The notes: generated by a model not told the origin, from the sequence alone. Counted from the first letter of the stretch, positions 1-8,593 are shown. The stretch: 64,000 bases of DNA from Gp1-AA145 sp963757135 (GCA_963757135.1 CAVWQE010000005.1:248001-312000), one strand, 5' to 3'. Made by a program: numbers and translations.

Positions 1-135
1 TCTTTGCCGATTACGAACTCCGTGAAACCACAATGGGAACATACCAGCAAAGAGGGAAACATCCACGTTTGTGACCGATGCAAGTCTTTCATGCCAGGAA
101 AGTGGACCACGATTTCCGCCGGGAACCTGCTTTGA
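1..135 (+). CDS. 3' end of an unidentified gene
   Basis: An open frame enters from the left edge and ends with TGA at 133-135, giving about 44 codons. The translated tail contains a CDRCK motif and a W at two places, and looks more protein-like than the other frames, but no family is recognised. The gene is cut by the window edge. It lies about 120 bp before the insertion sequence. It could be a chance open frame. Confidence 0.3.
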   Translation, partial: SLPITNSVKPQWEHTSKEGNIHVCDRCKSFMPGKWTTISAGNLL

Positions 136-242
136 TTCGTTGAATGACACGATCTACAAGACACTTGTGGCCTCCAAACGTCTTGTGGGCCCCCGCGCAA
201 GACCTTGAGCAGAATGATGTTCCAGATTGCACGTAATTGTCA

Positions 243-257
243 ACAACGCCAGGCAAG
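243..257. repeat. Left 15-bp target-site duplication of the IS
   Basis: The 15-mer ACAACGCCAGGCAAG at this position is repeated exactly, in the same orientation, at 1435-1449, directly outside the right inverted repeat. This is the expected footprint of transposition. Confidence 0.65.
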
Positions 258-1434
258 TGGTAGAGCCTACTCACATCGTATCCCCCTAGCGAAGTTAAAA
301 TGCTTGAGCGAGAAACGCGTTAGGGAGCTGGCCGGACGGCTCCGCAAAAGCCGGGAGGCCAGCGACCGGGACTACAATCCGCTGTGTCCACCGCCTACTT
401 CGTCCTGATTCGCGAGATGAGAGACGCCTACAATCATCGCTTGCGTTTGGTGCAGTCGGCTCGACAACGCGGCATCAAACCCACCGCCCGCTTGTTTCAA
501 ACCACCGTTCCCACTGTGCGCAAGTGGCTGCGCCGTTATCAGCAGCAAGGACCGCGCGGCCTCATCGAAGTTTCTCGCGCCCCTCATCGCCAGCCCGGCA
601 AGACTCCCGCCGACATCGAACAGCAGGTCGTCGCACTCCGCCAGCAGCTGTTCACCTTCGGAGCTCGTCGTCTTATTCGGGAGTTCGACCTTCCTCTCAG
701 TCATCGTGCCTTGGAACGCATCTGGCGCCATCATGGCCTGCTCAAAAAACGACCGCGCAAGTATCAGCGCAAACAAGACCTCGCCCACATCAAAGCCACC
801 TGGCGCGTCTTTCAGCAGATCTCCGCCGACACCAAGGATCTCGACGATATTCCCCGCTACTGGCCGCAGGCCCAGGCTTTCGATCTGCCGGCCGTCGAAT
901 ACACCGCCCGCGAAGTGCGCAGCGGCCTGCTGTTCTGGGCTTTTGCCGAGCGCCGTTCTGCGGCTGCCAGTTCCATCTTTGCCGCCCGTATCCAGCAGCA
1001 CCTCGATCGTTGCGGCATCTCTCTGCGCGATCTGGTCTGGCAGACCGACAACGGCTCCGAGTTCATCGGTGGCCACGATCGTCGCGGTCACCCCACCGGA
1101 TTCCCCACCGCTTTAGGCGACAGCCAGCACGTTCGCATCCCTCCCGCCGCTCACACCTTCCAGAGCGATGTGGAAACCGTTCACCGCCTCGTCGAAGATG
1201 AGTTCTTTGACCTGGAATCGTTCCACAGTCGGGGCGACTTCCTCGCCAAAGCCTTTACCTACCAGCTCTACTTCAACCTGGTCCGTCCCAACTCTCATAA
1301 ACAAAACCTCAGCCCTTGGCAGATCGTCGAGCAACTCCAACCCCGCTGGCCGCTCCAACTCTGTTTGCTTCCACCTGTTTTCTTGGACTATTACTTGAAC
1401 CACTCCGGGGGATACGATCTCCCTAGGCACCCCT
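258..1434 (+). mobile_element. IS481-like insertion sequence, about 1.18 kb
   Basis: The element is bounded by imperfect terminal inverted repeats. The best-conserved part is ATCGTATCCCCC at 275-286, with its exact reverse complement at 1407-1418. Similarity extends outward through a GCCTA block on both sides. It is flanked by 15-bp direct repeats (243-257 and 1435-1449). Size, single DDE transposase gene and a long target duplication fit the IS481 family as generally described. The outer ends were placed next to the direct repeats and may be off by a base or two, since the two arms differ by one base outside the conserved core. Confidence 0.7.
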
Positions 1435-1469
1435 ACAACGCCAGGCAAGGGTCACGGTTCTTGCCCTGA
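384..1469 (+). CDS. IS481-like transposase (integrase core)
   Basis: This 361-residue protein catalyses DDE transposition. An N-terminal helix-turn-helix region (residues about 20-75, with a PTVRKWLRRY stretch) precedes an integrase core. Candidate catalytic residues are the Asp in SADTKDLDD, the Asp in QTDNGSEF and the Glu in SDVETVHRL. The GTG at 384 gives the longest frame; the ATG at 417 is an equally good start. The reading frame passes through the right terminal repeat and the target duplication and stops at 1467-1469 in flanking DNA, so the last residues are encoded by the host sequence. The gene is otherwise intact. Family-level identification is firm; exact IS name is not known. Confidence 0.8.
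   Translation: MSTAYFVLIREMRDAYNHRLRLVQSARQRGIKPTARLFQTTVPTVRKWLRRYQQQGPRGLIEVSRAPHRQPGKTPADIEQQVVALRQQLFTFGARRLIREFDLPLSHRALERIWRHHGLLKKRPRKYQRKQDLAHIKATWRVFQQISADTKDLDDIPRYWPQAQAFDLPAVEYTAREVRSGLLFWAFAERRSAAASSIFAARIQQHLDRCGISLRDLVWQTDNGSEFIGGHDRRGHPTGFPTALGDSQHVRIPPAAHTFQSDVETVHRLVEDEFFDLESFHSRGDFLAKAFTYQLYFNLVRPNSHKQNLSPWQIVEQLQPRWPLQLCLLPPVFLDYYLNHSGGYDLPRHPYNARQGSRFLP
1435..1449. repeat. Right 15-bp target-site duplication of the IS
   Basis: Exact direct copy of 243-257, directly after the right inverted repeat and inside the last codons of the transposase frame. Confidence 0.65.
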
Positions 1470-1590
1470 AGAGATAATCACCATACACTCACTTGACCAT
1501 TACCCGGAGTTGTGAGGCTCTCGGCCCCGTTTTAAGTTCCTTTCCCCTGCCTGGCTATCAAACCCATTGGGGCGCAAATGCTAATTTGTC

Positions 1591-2007
1591 TCAATTGCCG
1601 GTTTCGTGGATACCCGCTGTGACCGAGTGCTCCTCTTTTAAGAGCGTGATAGCTGGCAGTAAACCTTTTGCAAAACACTCCTTCCCTACAAAGGCGTCGA
1701 CTACCTGAAAAACTTCATCAGGAACATCCAGCATGCCGGAGAGCATGACGATCGGTGTTCGCGGCCAACGTCGCCGCATAGCGACGGCGAATTCTTGTCC
1801 GTTCATCTCGGGCATGCAGTAGTCCACGATTGCAACATCAAAGCGATGAAACTCCGCGAGTTCCAGCGCTTCGCGGCCACTGCATGCGGTCTCGACGGCA
1901 TACCCGAAACTCTCAAGAAATATTTTTTCGTATTGCAACCAACATTTGTCGTCGTCGATGCAAAGGAGCGTGACTCTCGGGCTATCTTTATCATCTCGCG
2001 TGGACAA
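1591..2007 (-). CDS. Single-domain response regulator (CheY-like receiver)
   Basis: A phospho-acceptor receiver domain with nothing but a short tail after it. Visible landmarks are the acidic pocket in CIDDD, the phosphorylatable Asp in IVDYCMPEMNG, the switch Ser in VMLSG and the conserved Lys in FVGKE. The open frame continues upstream to 2181, but the receiver fold begins just after position 2007, where a TTG start follows a GGGGGT ribosome-binding-like stretch, so about 138 residues are favoured. No histidine kinase is adjacent, so the partner must be elsewhere. It probably works as a phosphorelay intermediate or by protein contact. A palindromic box at 2176-2189 lies upstream. Confidence 0.75.
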   Translation of the reverse strand: MSTRDDKDSPRVTLLCIDDDKCWLQYEKIFLESFGYAVETACSGREALELAEFHRFDVAIVDYCMPEMNGQEFAVAMRRRWPRTPIVMLSGMLDVPDEVFQVVDAFVGKECFAKGLLPAITLLKEEHSVTAGIHETGN

Positions 2008-2175
2008 GATTAACCCCCAAGTATTCGAATGTTTGCGACTTCGCTGAATCTTTTCGCATGCCGGAGAAAAAAGTCGGTCACGTAAGGTTGATAGCGCGTG
2101 AGCTGAGAACCAGGAATGAGGGCCTAAGCTTTCAGCGCTTCCAGAGAGAGTACGCCATCGCACAATTCCGCCAAT

Positions 2176-2189
2176 CGTCAAAAGTGACA
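2176..2189. promoter_or_regulatory. Palindromic operator CGTCA-N4-TGACA
   Basis: CGTCA AAAG TGACA matches the palindrome recurring in this region with one mismatch. It lies in the divergent region between the response regulator (169 bp upstream of its start) and the secreted protein at 2525. It fits a Crp/Fnr-type 5-4-5 box; the binding protein is inferred. Confidence 0.5.
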
Positions 2190-2280
2190 GTTTTCGGATT
2201 CACAATGCCGCGAATTTAGCCGGCACACAACAACGGCTCTGGACTGCATTAAGCGCACATGCTCATCACGAAAGAAGATC

Positions 2281-2294
2281 TGTCATAAACGACA
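2281..2294. promoter_or_regulatory. Palindromic operator TGTCA-N4-CGACA
   Basis: TGTCA TAAA CGACA, with flanking C and G extending the palindrome to 16 bp. It lies about 230 bp before the secreted protein at 2525. One mismatch from the regional consensus. Confidence 0.55.
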
Positions 2295-2524
2295 GTTTCA
2301 AAACTTGGACGTGTGTTGCAGACTGAACTAGCTCATCGGATCAGCGACCGGTGAGCGGTCCACCGTCAGAGACGGCCCTCGTGGCGAACACTTCCTGGTA
2401 CAAAGAGAACTCGAACAGCCACGAGGGTCGAATTTAGAAACGGGGAGATGCGGCGCCGGAACGCAAATGGCACCGAACCTGTTCGTTTCGTTCGTAACTT
2501 CCGCTTTGCTATGTCTCCAACGCT

Positions 2525-3268
2525 TTGTTTGTCGACAAAATAATCTTCGGCGCGTTAGGTCTTGTAAGCATGACACTGGCCCCACTCGGAGCTGCACAAC
2601 CCCCGAATCCAGCCAACCCTGAGCCGGATTCCAGCGTGGTCAGCAAGAGTATTGGACATCTGTTCAATTACTTGAACATGGCAGGGACGACGAAGGCTAG
2701 CGACTTCCAGCCCCTAACGCAGAAGGAGCGAACCCAACTCTTCATAAAGACAATGGTGAATCCGTTGGGTTATCTGAAGGCTGGCTTTTCCGCGGGAATC
2801 GATCAATGGAAAGACAAACCATCAGAGTGGGAACAGGGCGCATCCGGGTACGGCAAGAGATTTGCCAACATCCTCGGCCAGTACTCAATTCAGCGCACAG
2901 TGACGTTTGGATTAGGTAGCGCTTTACACGAAGACAATCGCTATTTCAATTCCGGCAAGAAGGGAATCTGGCCTCGAACTGGGTATGCTGCCGCCAGCGG
3001 CATCCTGGCCCGGCACGATGATGGCAGCCTGCACCTGTCATTTTCCCAAGTTGGCGGGGTTGCAGCTGGTGCGTTCTTATCGCGCTATTGGCAGCCTTCC
3101 AGCCAGCACTCAGCCGGGGATGGCGCCGTCAGCTTTGGTATCACCATGGCAAGCAATATTGGATTCGGTGTGGTGAAAGAGTTTCTTCCCGATCTCGGGC
3201 GGGCGATCACGAACAAGCGCAAAAAGAGCTCTCGTTCACCGAAAGCGGCGGGTTTCACTTCGAGATAG
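2525..3268 (+). CDS. Secreted protein of unknown function
   Basis: A 247-residue protein with a hydrophobic N-terminal segment (residues about 6-20) ending in GAA before a Pro-rich linker, consistent with a Sec signal peptide. The mature part is rich in Gly and aromatic residues, with a GYGKRFAN motif and Gly-rich hydrophobic segments. This style is common in uncharacterised acidobacterial envelope proteins. The C-terminus is basic (KRKKSSRS). No catalytic motif is seen. The start chosen is TTG at 2525; the ATG at 2570 would remove most of the signal peptide, so it is less likely. The gene converges on the Crp/Fnr gene with only 9 bp between stops. Confidence 0.6.
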   Translation: MFVDKIIFGALGLVSMTLAPLGAAQPPNPANPEPDSSVVSKSIGHLFNYLNMAGTTKASDFQPLTQKERTQLFIKTMVNPLGYLKAGFSAGIDQWKDKPSEWEQGASGYGKRFANILGQYSIQRTVTFGLGSALHEDNRYFNSGKKGIWPRTGYAAASGILARHDDGSLHLSFSQVGGVAAGAFLSRYWQPSSQHSAGDGAVSFGITMASNIGFGVVKEFLPDLGRAITNKRKKSSRSPKAAGFTSR

Positions 3269-3277
3269 AGCATCACA

Positions 3278-3922
3278 TTAAGAAAGACTCTGTGGCGCAC
3301 GCAGCACTATACTGCCCCGTTTCTTGGTTACCGCCCCATTGCGCTGCCACTCGCTCAAAATTCGGCTTGCGGTAAAAAGGGAGACGTTGGCGGTGTTGGC
3401 TAGCTCCTCATTTGTGATACCGAGTTCAGTGCCGCCCGAGACTTCGTGTCCGATGCCATGCGCAAGACTGGTCAGTACCCGCGCAAGTCTTTGTCGAGCA
3501 GTGTAGCTGATCAGCGCCAAATGGGAAGCTTCAAACCAGGACAAGTAGTCCCCGGCAATGGACAACGCATTATGCTGCAATTTCGGATAGCGCGCGAGAA
3601 TGTCAAGTATTTTGCTGCGGGACCAAGCCAGCACGGACCCATCCTCAACCATTTCCGTGCTTACAAGATAATTCGATGGTTCAGCTATGAGTGTATAGAG
3701 CCCAAATACCTCGCCGGGCGAGAACCACAGAAGCAGAACCTTTTGTCCCTCTGCTGTGATAGAGAAATACCTGGCACGGCCTTTCTTGAGCAAAAAGAAA
3801 TAGTCGGCGGGGTCCCCTGCGTTTGTGATCACCGAGTTAGTGGAATAGTGGCGCTGTTCGGAAGTAGCCAGCACTGACTTGAGTTCTGGTCCTGTTAGTC
3901 CGTCTAGAAATTTTGATTTCAA
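3278..3922 (-). CDS. Crp/Fnr-family transcription regulator
   Basis: A 214-residue regulator with a cyclic-nucleotide-binding-like beta-barrel (residues about 8-115, including GDPADYFFLLKKGRA and the PGEVFGL loop), a dimerisation helix, and a C-terminal winged helix (residues about 150-210). The recognition helix reads SLFTASRILSEW: the Ser-Arg of FNR-type helices is kept, but Phe replaces the usual Glu, so a non-classical target is expected. There is no N-terminal Cys cluster, so Fe-S sensing is unlikely. Palindromes of the 5-4-5 type occur in front of several neighbouring genes and a degenerate one lies 110 bp upstream of this gene, so autoregulation and control of the region are plausible inferences. 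Confidence 0.85.
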   Translation of the reverse strand: MKSKFLDGLTGPELKSVLATSEQRHYSTNSVITNAGDPADYFFLLKKGRARYFSITAEGQKVLLLWFSPGEVFGLYTLIAEPSNYLVSTEMVEDGSVLAWSRSKILDILARYPKLQHNALSIAGDYLSWFEASHLALISYTARQRLARVLTSLAHGIGHEVSGGTELGITNEELANTANVSLFTASRILSEWQRNGAVTKKRGSIVLRAPQSLS

Positions 3923-4031
3923 ATCGCGGAATGCTTCCTACTAGCTGGAACTGGTGACAAATTTGGGCCGTAAGCGGTTTCCGTATCCGAGGCCTGAATT
4001 ATCTTCTTGCGTGGCGTGAATGCCAGGCTAC

Positions 4032-4045
4032 TGACAGATGTGACA
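4032..4045. promoter_or_regulatory. Degenerate palindromic operator TGACA-N4-TGACA
   Basis: TGACA GATG TGACA has the regional spacing, with one base changed in the left half. The overlapping GTGACAGTCAC is itself a short palindrome. It lies 110 bp upstream of the Crp/Fnr start at 3922 and is a candidate autoregulatory site. Confidence 0.35.
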
Positions 4046-4156
4046 GTCACGAAGCCGGTGTCGCCCCTTCATTTTTTTCTCACGCTTGCTTCGGTCCTTA
4101 GTTCTCAATCGAAATAAATGCCCGATCACAACAGCTTTCAAGTCTGATGGGGGCAC

Positions 4157-4393
4157 TTACCAGCGCTTTTTCTCAATTCGCACGCTCAAGGATCGTCCCT
4201 CACGTACTAGATGGATTGAGAATCCTTGCTCGCGAAAATATCTGACCAGGGAACGCATTTCCGCAAGCAGCCTCTCGTCAAAATGCATATCGTTGGCTTC
4301 CATCCGGTCTAGATCGGAGAGTACCTGTTCCAGCCGCAACCGCACGGATTCGATGCCATCGTCCATTGAACTCGGGAAGGCGACCCGGCTCAA
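4157..4393 (-). CDS. Small hypothetical protein, charged and helical
   Basis: A predicted 78-residue protein with a heptad-like run of Leu and charged residues in the middle (RLRLEQVLSDLDRM) and a basic C-terminus. No family is recognised. The start is uncertain: TTG at 4393 or ATG at 4366, neither with a clear ribosome-binding site. It stands alone between the Crp/Fnr gene and the 4609 gene. Supported only by amino-acid composition and length. Confidence 0.4.
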   Translation of the reverse strand: MSRVAFPSSMDDGIESVRLRLEQVLSDLDRMEANDMHFDERLLAEMRSLVRYFREQGFSIHLVREGRSLSVRIEKKRW

Positions 4394-4538
4394 CCTGGTA
4401 GCAGCATTATTCTGCAGCTCTGCTGTGAGGAGTTGGCCGCGAACAATCTCAACTTACACATGAACTCGATCACGGTCATTGCTTGAGAGCAATGAGACGT
4501 TTTATTTGGATACAACTACGACGGGAAGCCTCCTTGAC

Positions 4539-4552
4539 TGTCACTTTTGACA
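4539..4552. promoter_or_regulatory. Perfect palindromic operator TGTCA-N4-TGACA
   Basis: TGTCA CTTT TGACA, extended to CTGTCA...TGACAG by flanking bases. It lies 56 bp before the start of the gene at 4609. Confidence 0.6.
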
Positions 4553-4608
4553 GTTCTGTACCTGCTCACAACTGTTAGAGGCTTTGAGAGAAAACAACAC
4601 GCCGCTGA

Positions 4609-4938
4609 ATGCAGGATCCCAGCATGCGGAGCACCCAATTTGATGACCGTCTGCCGTTCGAAGAAGAGCCCGAGTCTTGCGGGCGACACAAACCGGACAT
4701 TCGCTGTGAAATGCTAAGACGTCTGGGCTATGCCCGAAAGAATCGGGTCAGGCTCTACGGCGAGGTATTTGATTTGCTATCCGACCCGGTCAGCGTCGGC
4801 GAAAGCGCGGTGTTTGTGGACGCCCTGCAAGTGGAATCAGGTTACGTAACGCGCATCCGAATTCCAGAAAGCATTGTGGAGAAGGCAAGAATAAGATATC
4901 TCACGACCCAGGCAAATGACCCAACGGGTTTACGATGA
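4609..4938 (+). CDS. Conserved-looking small cytoplasmic protein, function unknown
   Basis: A 109-residue protein without signal peptide. The second half (RVRLYGEVFDLLSDPVSVG and following) has alternating hydrophobic residues ending in a strand-like VTRIRIPES stretch, suggesting a small beta-rich domain. I know similar small proteins in acidobacteria but no function. ATG at 4609 gives the longest version; ATG at 4624 is possible. A perfect TGTCA-N4-TGACA palindrome lies 56 bp upstream, placing this gene in the proposed regulon. Confidence 0.55.
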   Translation: MQDPSMRSTQFDDRLPFEEEPESCGRHKPDIRCEMLRRLGYARKNRVRLYGEVFDLLSDPVSVGESAVFVDALQVESGYVTRIRIPESIVEKARIRYLTTQANDPTGLR

Positions 4939-5160
4939 ATGGATGGCCTCGAGACAATCAGTGCGATGCTCACTGAGTAATCTCGCGTGTCATCAGCAGC
5001 GATATTGGGTGCAATTGATTGAATGCTTCAGCCTCGTGCGTCTTATTTCTTGTCCTTTCCCCTCTCCCCTCTGGGCATTCCCCTTCCAAAGCAGCGCAAA
5101 ACGCGTTCTCGCACGATTGACCTGAATCCTGCCACTACTACACAGATAGTGTTCGCATCA

Positions 5161-5174
5161 TGTCAGTTTTGACA
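5161..5174. promoter_or_regulatory. Perfect palindromic operator TGTCA-N4-TGACA
   Basis: TGTCA GTTT TGACA lies about 150 bp before the sortase start, in the 335-bp gap after the 4609 gene. Nothing else was recognised in this gap. Confidence 0.6.
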
Positions 5175-5324
5175 GTCTCAGCTTTGCGATACGTGTGTAA
5201 CTGTCATTTCAGGAAGCCTATCGCCGAGCTGAATTGCTGTAGTTCGTAAAAGCCTCGGAGGTGAGTTTCGACAGTGCCTCTCCAATCGGAGGGCACACAT
5301 CTGCCGATCGGCGAGAGGAGCGTT

Positions 5325-6023
5325 GTGCAAACGCGAGCAACCATGGAAAGCGGGTTGTTGGTATTGGGGGCCAGTCTCTTGACTTTCTACGCGGTTGCCC
5401 ATATCCAGAGCACCGTACTGGCTCGAATAGCAGTGCAGCGCTTCGAAGCCTCGACAACATCATTGACCTCTGAAAAGCCAGAGCGCAAACCGGACTCTCT
5501 CGGCGTGAACTTGAGTCTGTGGTCGGCGCCGCGGATAGATGCCTACAAAAGAACTCTGGCTCGGCATTTCCAGCCTGCGCTGGCAGTGCTGCGGGTTCAA
5601 AAGATCAAACTAGAGGTCCCCGTGCTGGAAGGAACCGATGATCTCACGCTGAACCGCGGTGCAGGCTGGATCAGGGGCACGGCGCGACCCGAAGATTTCG
5701 GCAACGTCGGTATCGCTGGTCATCGGGACGGCTTCTTTCGCGGGCTTAAAGATTTGAAGATGGGCGACACGATGGACTTAGTGACTCGGGGCCGGACGGA
5801 CACTTACGTGGTGGACGATATTCGGATCGTAAATCCGGATGACGTCAGCGTGCTGCGCCAAGGGGGCGCGCGGTCGTTGACCCTGGTGACCTGTTATCCG
5901 TTTTACTTCGTGGGAAGCGCACCGCAACGTTACGTTCTACATGCGTCAATTATTCGTTCGCCGCGCTCAACACGACGAACCGTCGCAAAAGGAATTGGCA
6001 GTGAGAAGATTCAATTCAATTAG
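5325..6023 (+). CDS. Class D sortase
   Basis: A transpeptidase that cleaves an LPXTG-like sorting signal and joins the protein to an acceptor amine. A single N-terminal membrane segment (LLVLGASLLTFYAVAHI) anchors it, followed by a sortase domain. The catalytic His is in IAGHRD, the catalytic Cys in LVTCYPF, and the conserved Arg in APQRYVLHA; the TCYPFYFVGSAPQR string is typical of class D. The GTG at 5325 follows an AGGAG site at short spacing; an in-frame GTG at 5274 is the longer alternative. The next gene, 12 bp downstream, ends with an LPKTG sorting signal, so enzyme and substrate form an operon. Sortases are unusual in diderms. Confidence 0.9.
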   Translation: MQTRATMESGLLVLGASLLTFYAVAHIQSTVLARIAVQRFEASTTSLTSEKPERKPDSLGVNLSLWSAPRIDAYKRTLARHFQPALAVLRVQKIKLEVPVLEGTDDLTLNRGAGWIRGTARPEDFGNVGIAGHRDGFFRGLKDLKMGDTMDLVTRGRTDTYVVDDIRIVNPDDVSVLRQGGARSLTLVTCYPFYFVGSAPQRYVLHASIIRSPRSTRRTVAKGIGSEKIQFN

Positions 6024-6035
6024 GAGAATGCAGAA

Positions 6036-6803
6036 ATGAATTCAGTCGAAAGGAAAAGCGCATTCAACTTAACGGTGATGTCTGTTTGTTTGGCATTCGC
6101 CGTTGGCATTCAAGCACAAGTAAAAACACAAACCAGCAGTTCGAGTGGGCAGCCAACGACCGAAGTGCAGGTGGAGCGCGGAGAAGTGGTAAGGGTCGAT
6201 GGAAACAACCTCCTCGTCAAGATGGCAGATGGATCGCTCCAGCACTTCAACAACGTACCGGAGAGTGCAAAGGTCATGGTGGACGGCAAGCAATTGGGCA
6301 TTCATGACCTGAAACCGGGAATGAAACTGGAGCGAACCATAACCACTACAACAACCCCGAAGACCGTTACTACGGTCCAGACGGTGACGGGCACCGTGTG
6401 GCAGGTCAGCCCTCCGAATTCTGTAATTCTGCGACTCGAGAATAACACTACTCAGAAGTTCAATATTCCTAAAGATCAAAAATTTATGGTGAATGGGGAG
6501 CAGAAAGATGCCTGGGGACTGAGGAAAGGGATGAAAATCTCAGCTACCAAAGTTGTTGAGGAACCGCAATCGGTAGTTGAACATGAGAGGCAGGTGACGG
6601 GCACGATGCCACCTCCGCCACCTCCGCCAGAGCCGGATCAGCCGATCTTGATTGCTGTGGTTAGCGCGCCCCCCACCCCTACGCCTGCCCCGGCACAGCA
6701 GCCGGAACTGCCTAAGACCGGAAGTCTACTTCCTCTTATGGGGCTTATAGGTGCACTGGCCCTTGTTGCCGGACTCGGGCTCAGAGTCGCAAGACTGGTT
6801 TAG
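6036..6803 (+). CDS. LPXTG-anchored surface or periplasmic protein
   Basis: A 255-residue protein with an N-terminal signal peptide (residues about 1-28), two homologous segments of about 60 residues (about 52-105 and 118-178, each running from a hydrophobic beta segment through F-N to a KGM or PGM motif), then a Pro-rich stalk (PPPPPPP and PTPTPAPA) and a C-terminal cell-wall sorting signal: LPKTG, a hydrophobic helix and a basic end. The ATG at 6036 has an AGGAG site 9 bp upstream that overlaps the sortase stop. It is the evident substrate of the sortase encoded just upstream. What the repeats bind is unknown. Confidence 0.85.
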   Translation: MNSVERKSAFNLTVMSVCLAFAVGIQAQVKTQTSSSSGQPTTEVQVERGEVVRVDGNNLLVKMADGSLQHFNNVPESAKVMVDGKQLGIHDLKPGMKLERTITTTTTPKTVTTVQTVTGTVWQVSPPNSVILRLENNTTQKFNIPKDQKFMVNGEQKDAWGLRKGMKISATKVVEEPQSVVEHERQVTGTMPPPPPPPEPDQPILIAVVSAPPTPTPAPAQQPELPKTGSLLPLMGLIGALALVAGLGLRVARLV

Positions 6804-7176
6804 GAATGTAGACACCAGGGGAGGGAGTCGGGATGGCCATGCAGGTAACGACGAAGTTCTGCAGGATTGTCCCGGCGCCCGTTCTCTCGCACTGTCGAAA
6901 GATTCGGATTTGTGCTCCGAGCGAGCGATCCCTTTCCTGATTCGAAAGAATCCATCTCCTCAGCGAGCAGATGGAAATTCCATGTGTGAGGGAACCTTGC
7001 GCGTTTGCCTAGAGGAGTCCATGAACTCACACTGCCCGTTCCGAGTCCCTTCGCTCGGGGCACCTGATGTTTAGCCTCTTCTTAGTGATTTGACCAGCCT
7101 CTTTACCCGCACAATTTGATTGACGGGACTCCTGCTCTGGATAATACTCACTGCATTCAGTGGAGTCACCCTCCTC
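6804..7176. other. Gene-free stretch before the VWFA gene
   Basis: No convincing coding sequence, palindromic operator or terminator was seen in this stretch. Short open frames here lack protein-like composition. Confidence 0.4.
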
Positions 7177-8205
7177 ATGACACACAACAACGTCGTCCCC
7201 TTGGGAAAGCTGCGTTTGGTTCTCACCTGTCTCTGCGTTACCTTCATCCTTTCGAGTGCTGCTGCGCAGTCACAGTCCGCAGAAGATGTGCATATCGTGC
7301 CCAGAGCTGGCCAGGATCAGCAGGGGCCAACGACTGACCTCCCAAAAACGAACGACTCTGCTCCTCAGGCCCACATAAGGCCCATTCGCGTTGACGTGGA
7401 TTTGGTCTTAGTGCCGGTGGCTGTTACGGACGCCATGAATCGCCCCGTCGTCAATCTGACAAAGCGCGACTTTGCGCTGTATGAGGCCGACAAAGCCCAG
7501 GAAATCCGTTACTTCATGGCAGATGATGGGCCGATCTCAATTGCGGTGCTCTTCGATGTGAGTAGGAGCATGACCGACAAGATCGAAACGGAACGGGCTG
7601 CGATCCACGAATTCTTCCAAAATGCGAATCCTGAAGATGAGTACTTCGCGATTGCTTTCTCGAATCGACCGCGGTTCCTCGTGGGCCCCACACAATCCAC
7701 CGAAGAAGTGGAAGAGAAGCTGACCTCGATACAGCCTAGTGGAACCACGGCGTTGCTGGACGCCATCTGTCTGGCTGAGTCGTATTTGCGTTCTACCCGC
7801 TACCAACGCAAAGCCATTGTTATCATTTCCGATGGAGGCGACAACACCAGCCGCTATACGCTTCGAGAGACAAAAAAGTTGATTGAGGAATCGGATACAC
7901 AGATTTATGCAATAGGCCTTTTCGAGACCCTCCTATTCAATAGCCTCGAGGAAAAGCTCGGCAAGAAGTGGCTGAGCGAAATCACTGATAGAACTGGCGG
8001 CCGCACCATTACTGTTCAGGACCGAGCCAAGCTTCCACAAGCCGCAGCCGTAATCAGCCGCGAAATCCGCAATCAATACATTTTGGGCTACCGTCCGGCA
8101 GTTGGTGATGGCAAGTGGCGCGGGATAAAAGTAAAGGTAACTTCGCCAACTGAACGACCACTGCAAGCCTATTACAAGAGAGGGTACTATTCGGCCGAGA
8201 GGTAA
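7177..8205 (+). CDS. Secreted VWFA-domain protein, acidobacterial type
   Basis: A 342-residue secreted protein. The signal peptide covers residues about 1-31 (hydrophobic LVLTCLCVTFILSS then AAAQ). After a linker there is a beta-sandwich-like segment (VDLVLVPVAVTD, then NLTKRDFALYE) and a von Willebrand factor A domain with a metal-ion site: DVSRSM, the Thr in SGTTALLDA, and the Asp in ISDGGDN. The C-terminal YILGYRP motif is typical of this family in acidobacteria. The ATG at 7177 gives a clean signal peptide; an upstream in-frame TTG at 7120 gives a longer, less likely N-terminus. Probably an adhesion or scaffold protein; the ligand is unknown. Confidence 0.85.
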   Translation: MTHNNVVPLGKLRLVLTCLCVTFILSSAAAQSQSAEDVHIVPRAGQDQQGPTTDLPKTNDSAPQAHIRPIRVDVDLVLVPVAVTDAMNRPVVNLTKRDFALYEADKAQEIRYFMADDGPISIAVLFDVSRSMTDKIETERAAIHEFFQNANPEDEYFAIAFSNRPRFLVGPTQSTEEVEEKLTSIQPSGTTALLDAICLAESYLRSTRYQRKAIVIISDGGDNTSRYTLRETKKLIEESDTQIYAIGLFETLLFNSLEEKLGKKWLSEITDRTGGRTITVQDRAKLPQAAAVISREIRNQYILGYRPAVGDGKWRGIKVKVTSPTERPLQAYYKRGYYSAER

Positions 8206-8387
8206 GCGTGCTATGCGTGTTTCCGGCATTCCGCGCCGCCGTCTGATCGCGCGGCTGTCCGTAAGATCGCCGGCCCTGGCCCCAAACTGCGCCAGTGGCC
8301 TCAATCGACACAACGCCCCTTATCTCTCATCGGCTATGCGGCGTCATTGGTTTGCAGGGCCAATCGAGTACAAATGCAATTGAAGTT

Positions 8388-8507
8388 TCAGTGACCAAGC
8401 ACCGTCATCCACAGCGTCGAGACCAGGAAGACGACCATAGCCGCGCCGATCAAGGTCAGCACCACTTCACTCAATAGGTCTGGTTTCATCAATTCGTCTA
8501 TGCGCAT
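8388..8507 (-). CDS. Small single-pass membrane protein
   Basis: A 39-residue frame from ATG (8505-8507) to TGA (8388-8390). It has an acidic N-terminus (MRIDELMKPDLLSE) and one hydrophobic helix (VVLTLIGAAMVVFLVSTLW), which is good composition for a small inner-membrane peptide. There is no strong ribosome-binding site. It sits between the VWFA gene and the OmpA-type gene, on the same strand as the latter. Function unknown, and a chance frame is possible. Confidence 0.4.
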   Translation of the reverse strand: MRIDELMKPDLLSEVVLTLIGAAMVVFLVSTLWMTVLGH

Positions 8508-8593
8508 TTTTCGGCTCGCAGATCGGTAGCTGTGCATGCCAAACCGTCGGGCACTCTCTTCAGCGAGAGGCGGTACTTAGCGGAGTGGCCAGG

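Noticed and set aside
372..1091. 239-residue minus-strand open frame inside the IS
   Set aside because: Antisense to the transposase, which has clear catalytic motifs.
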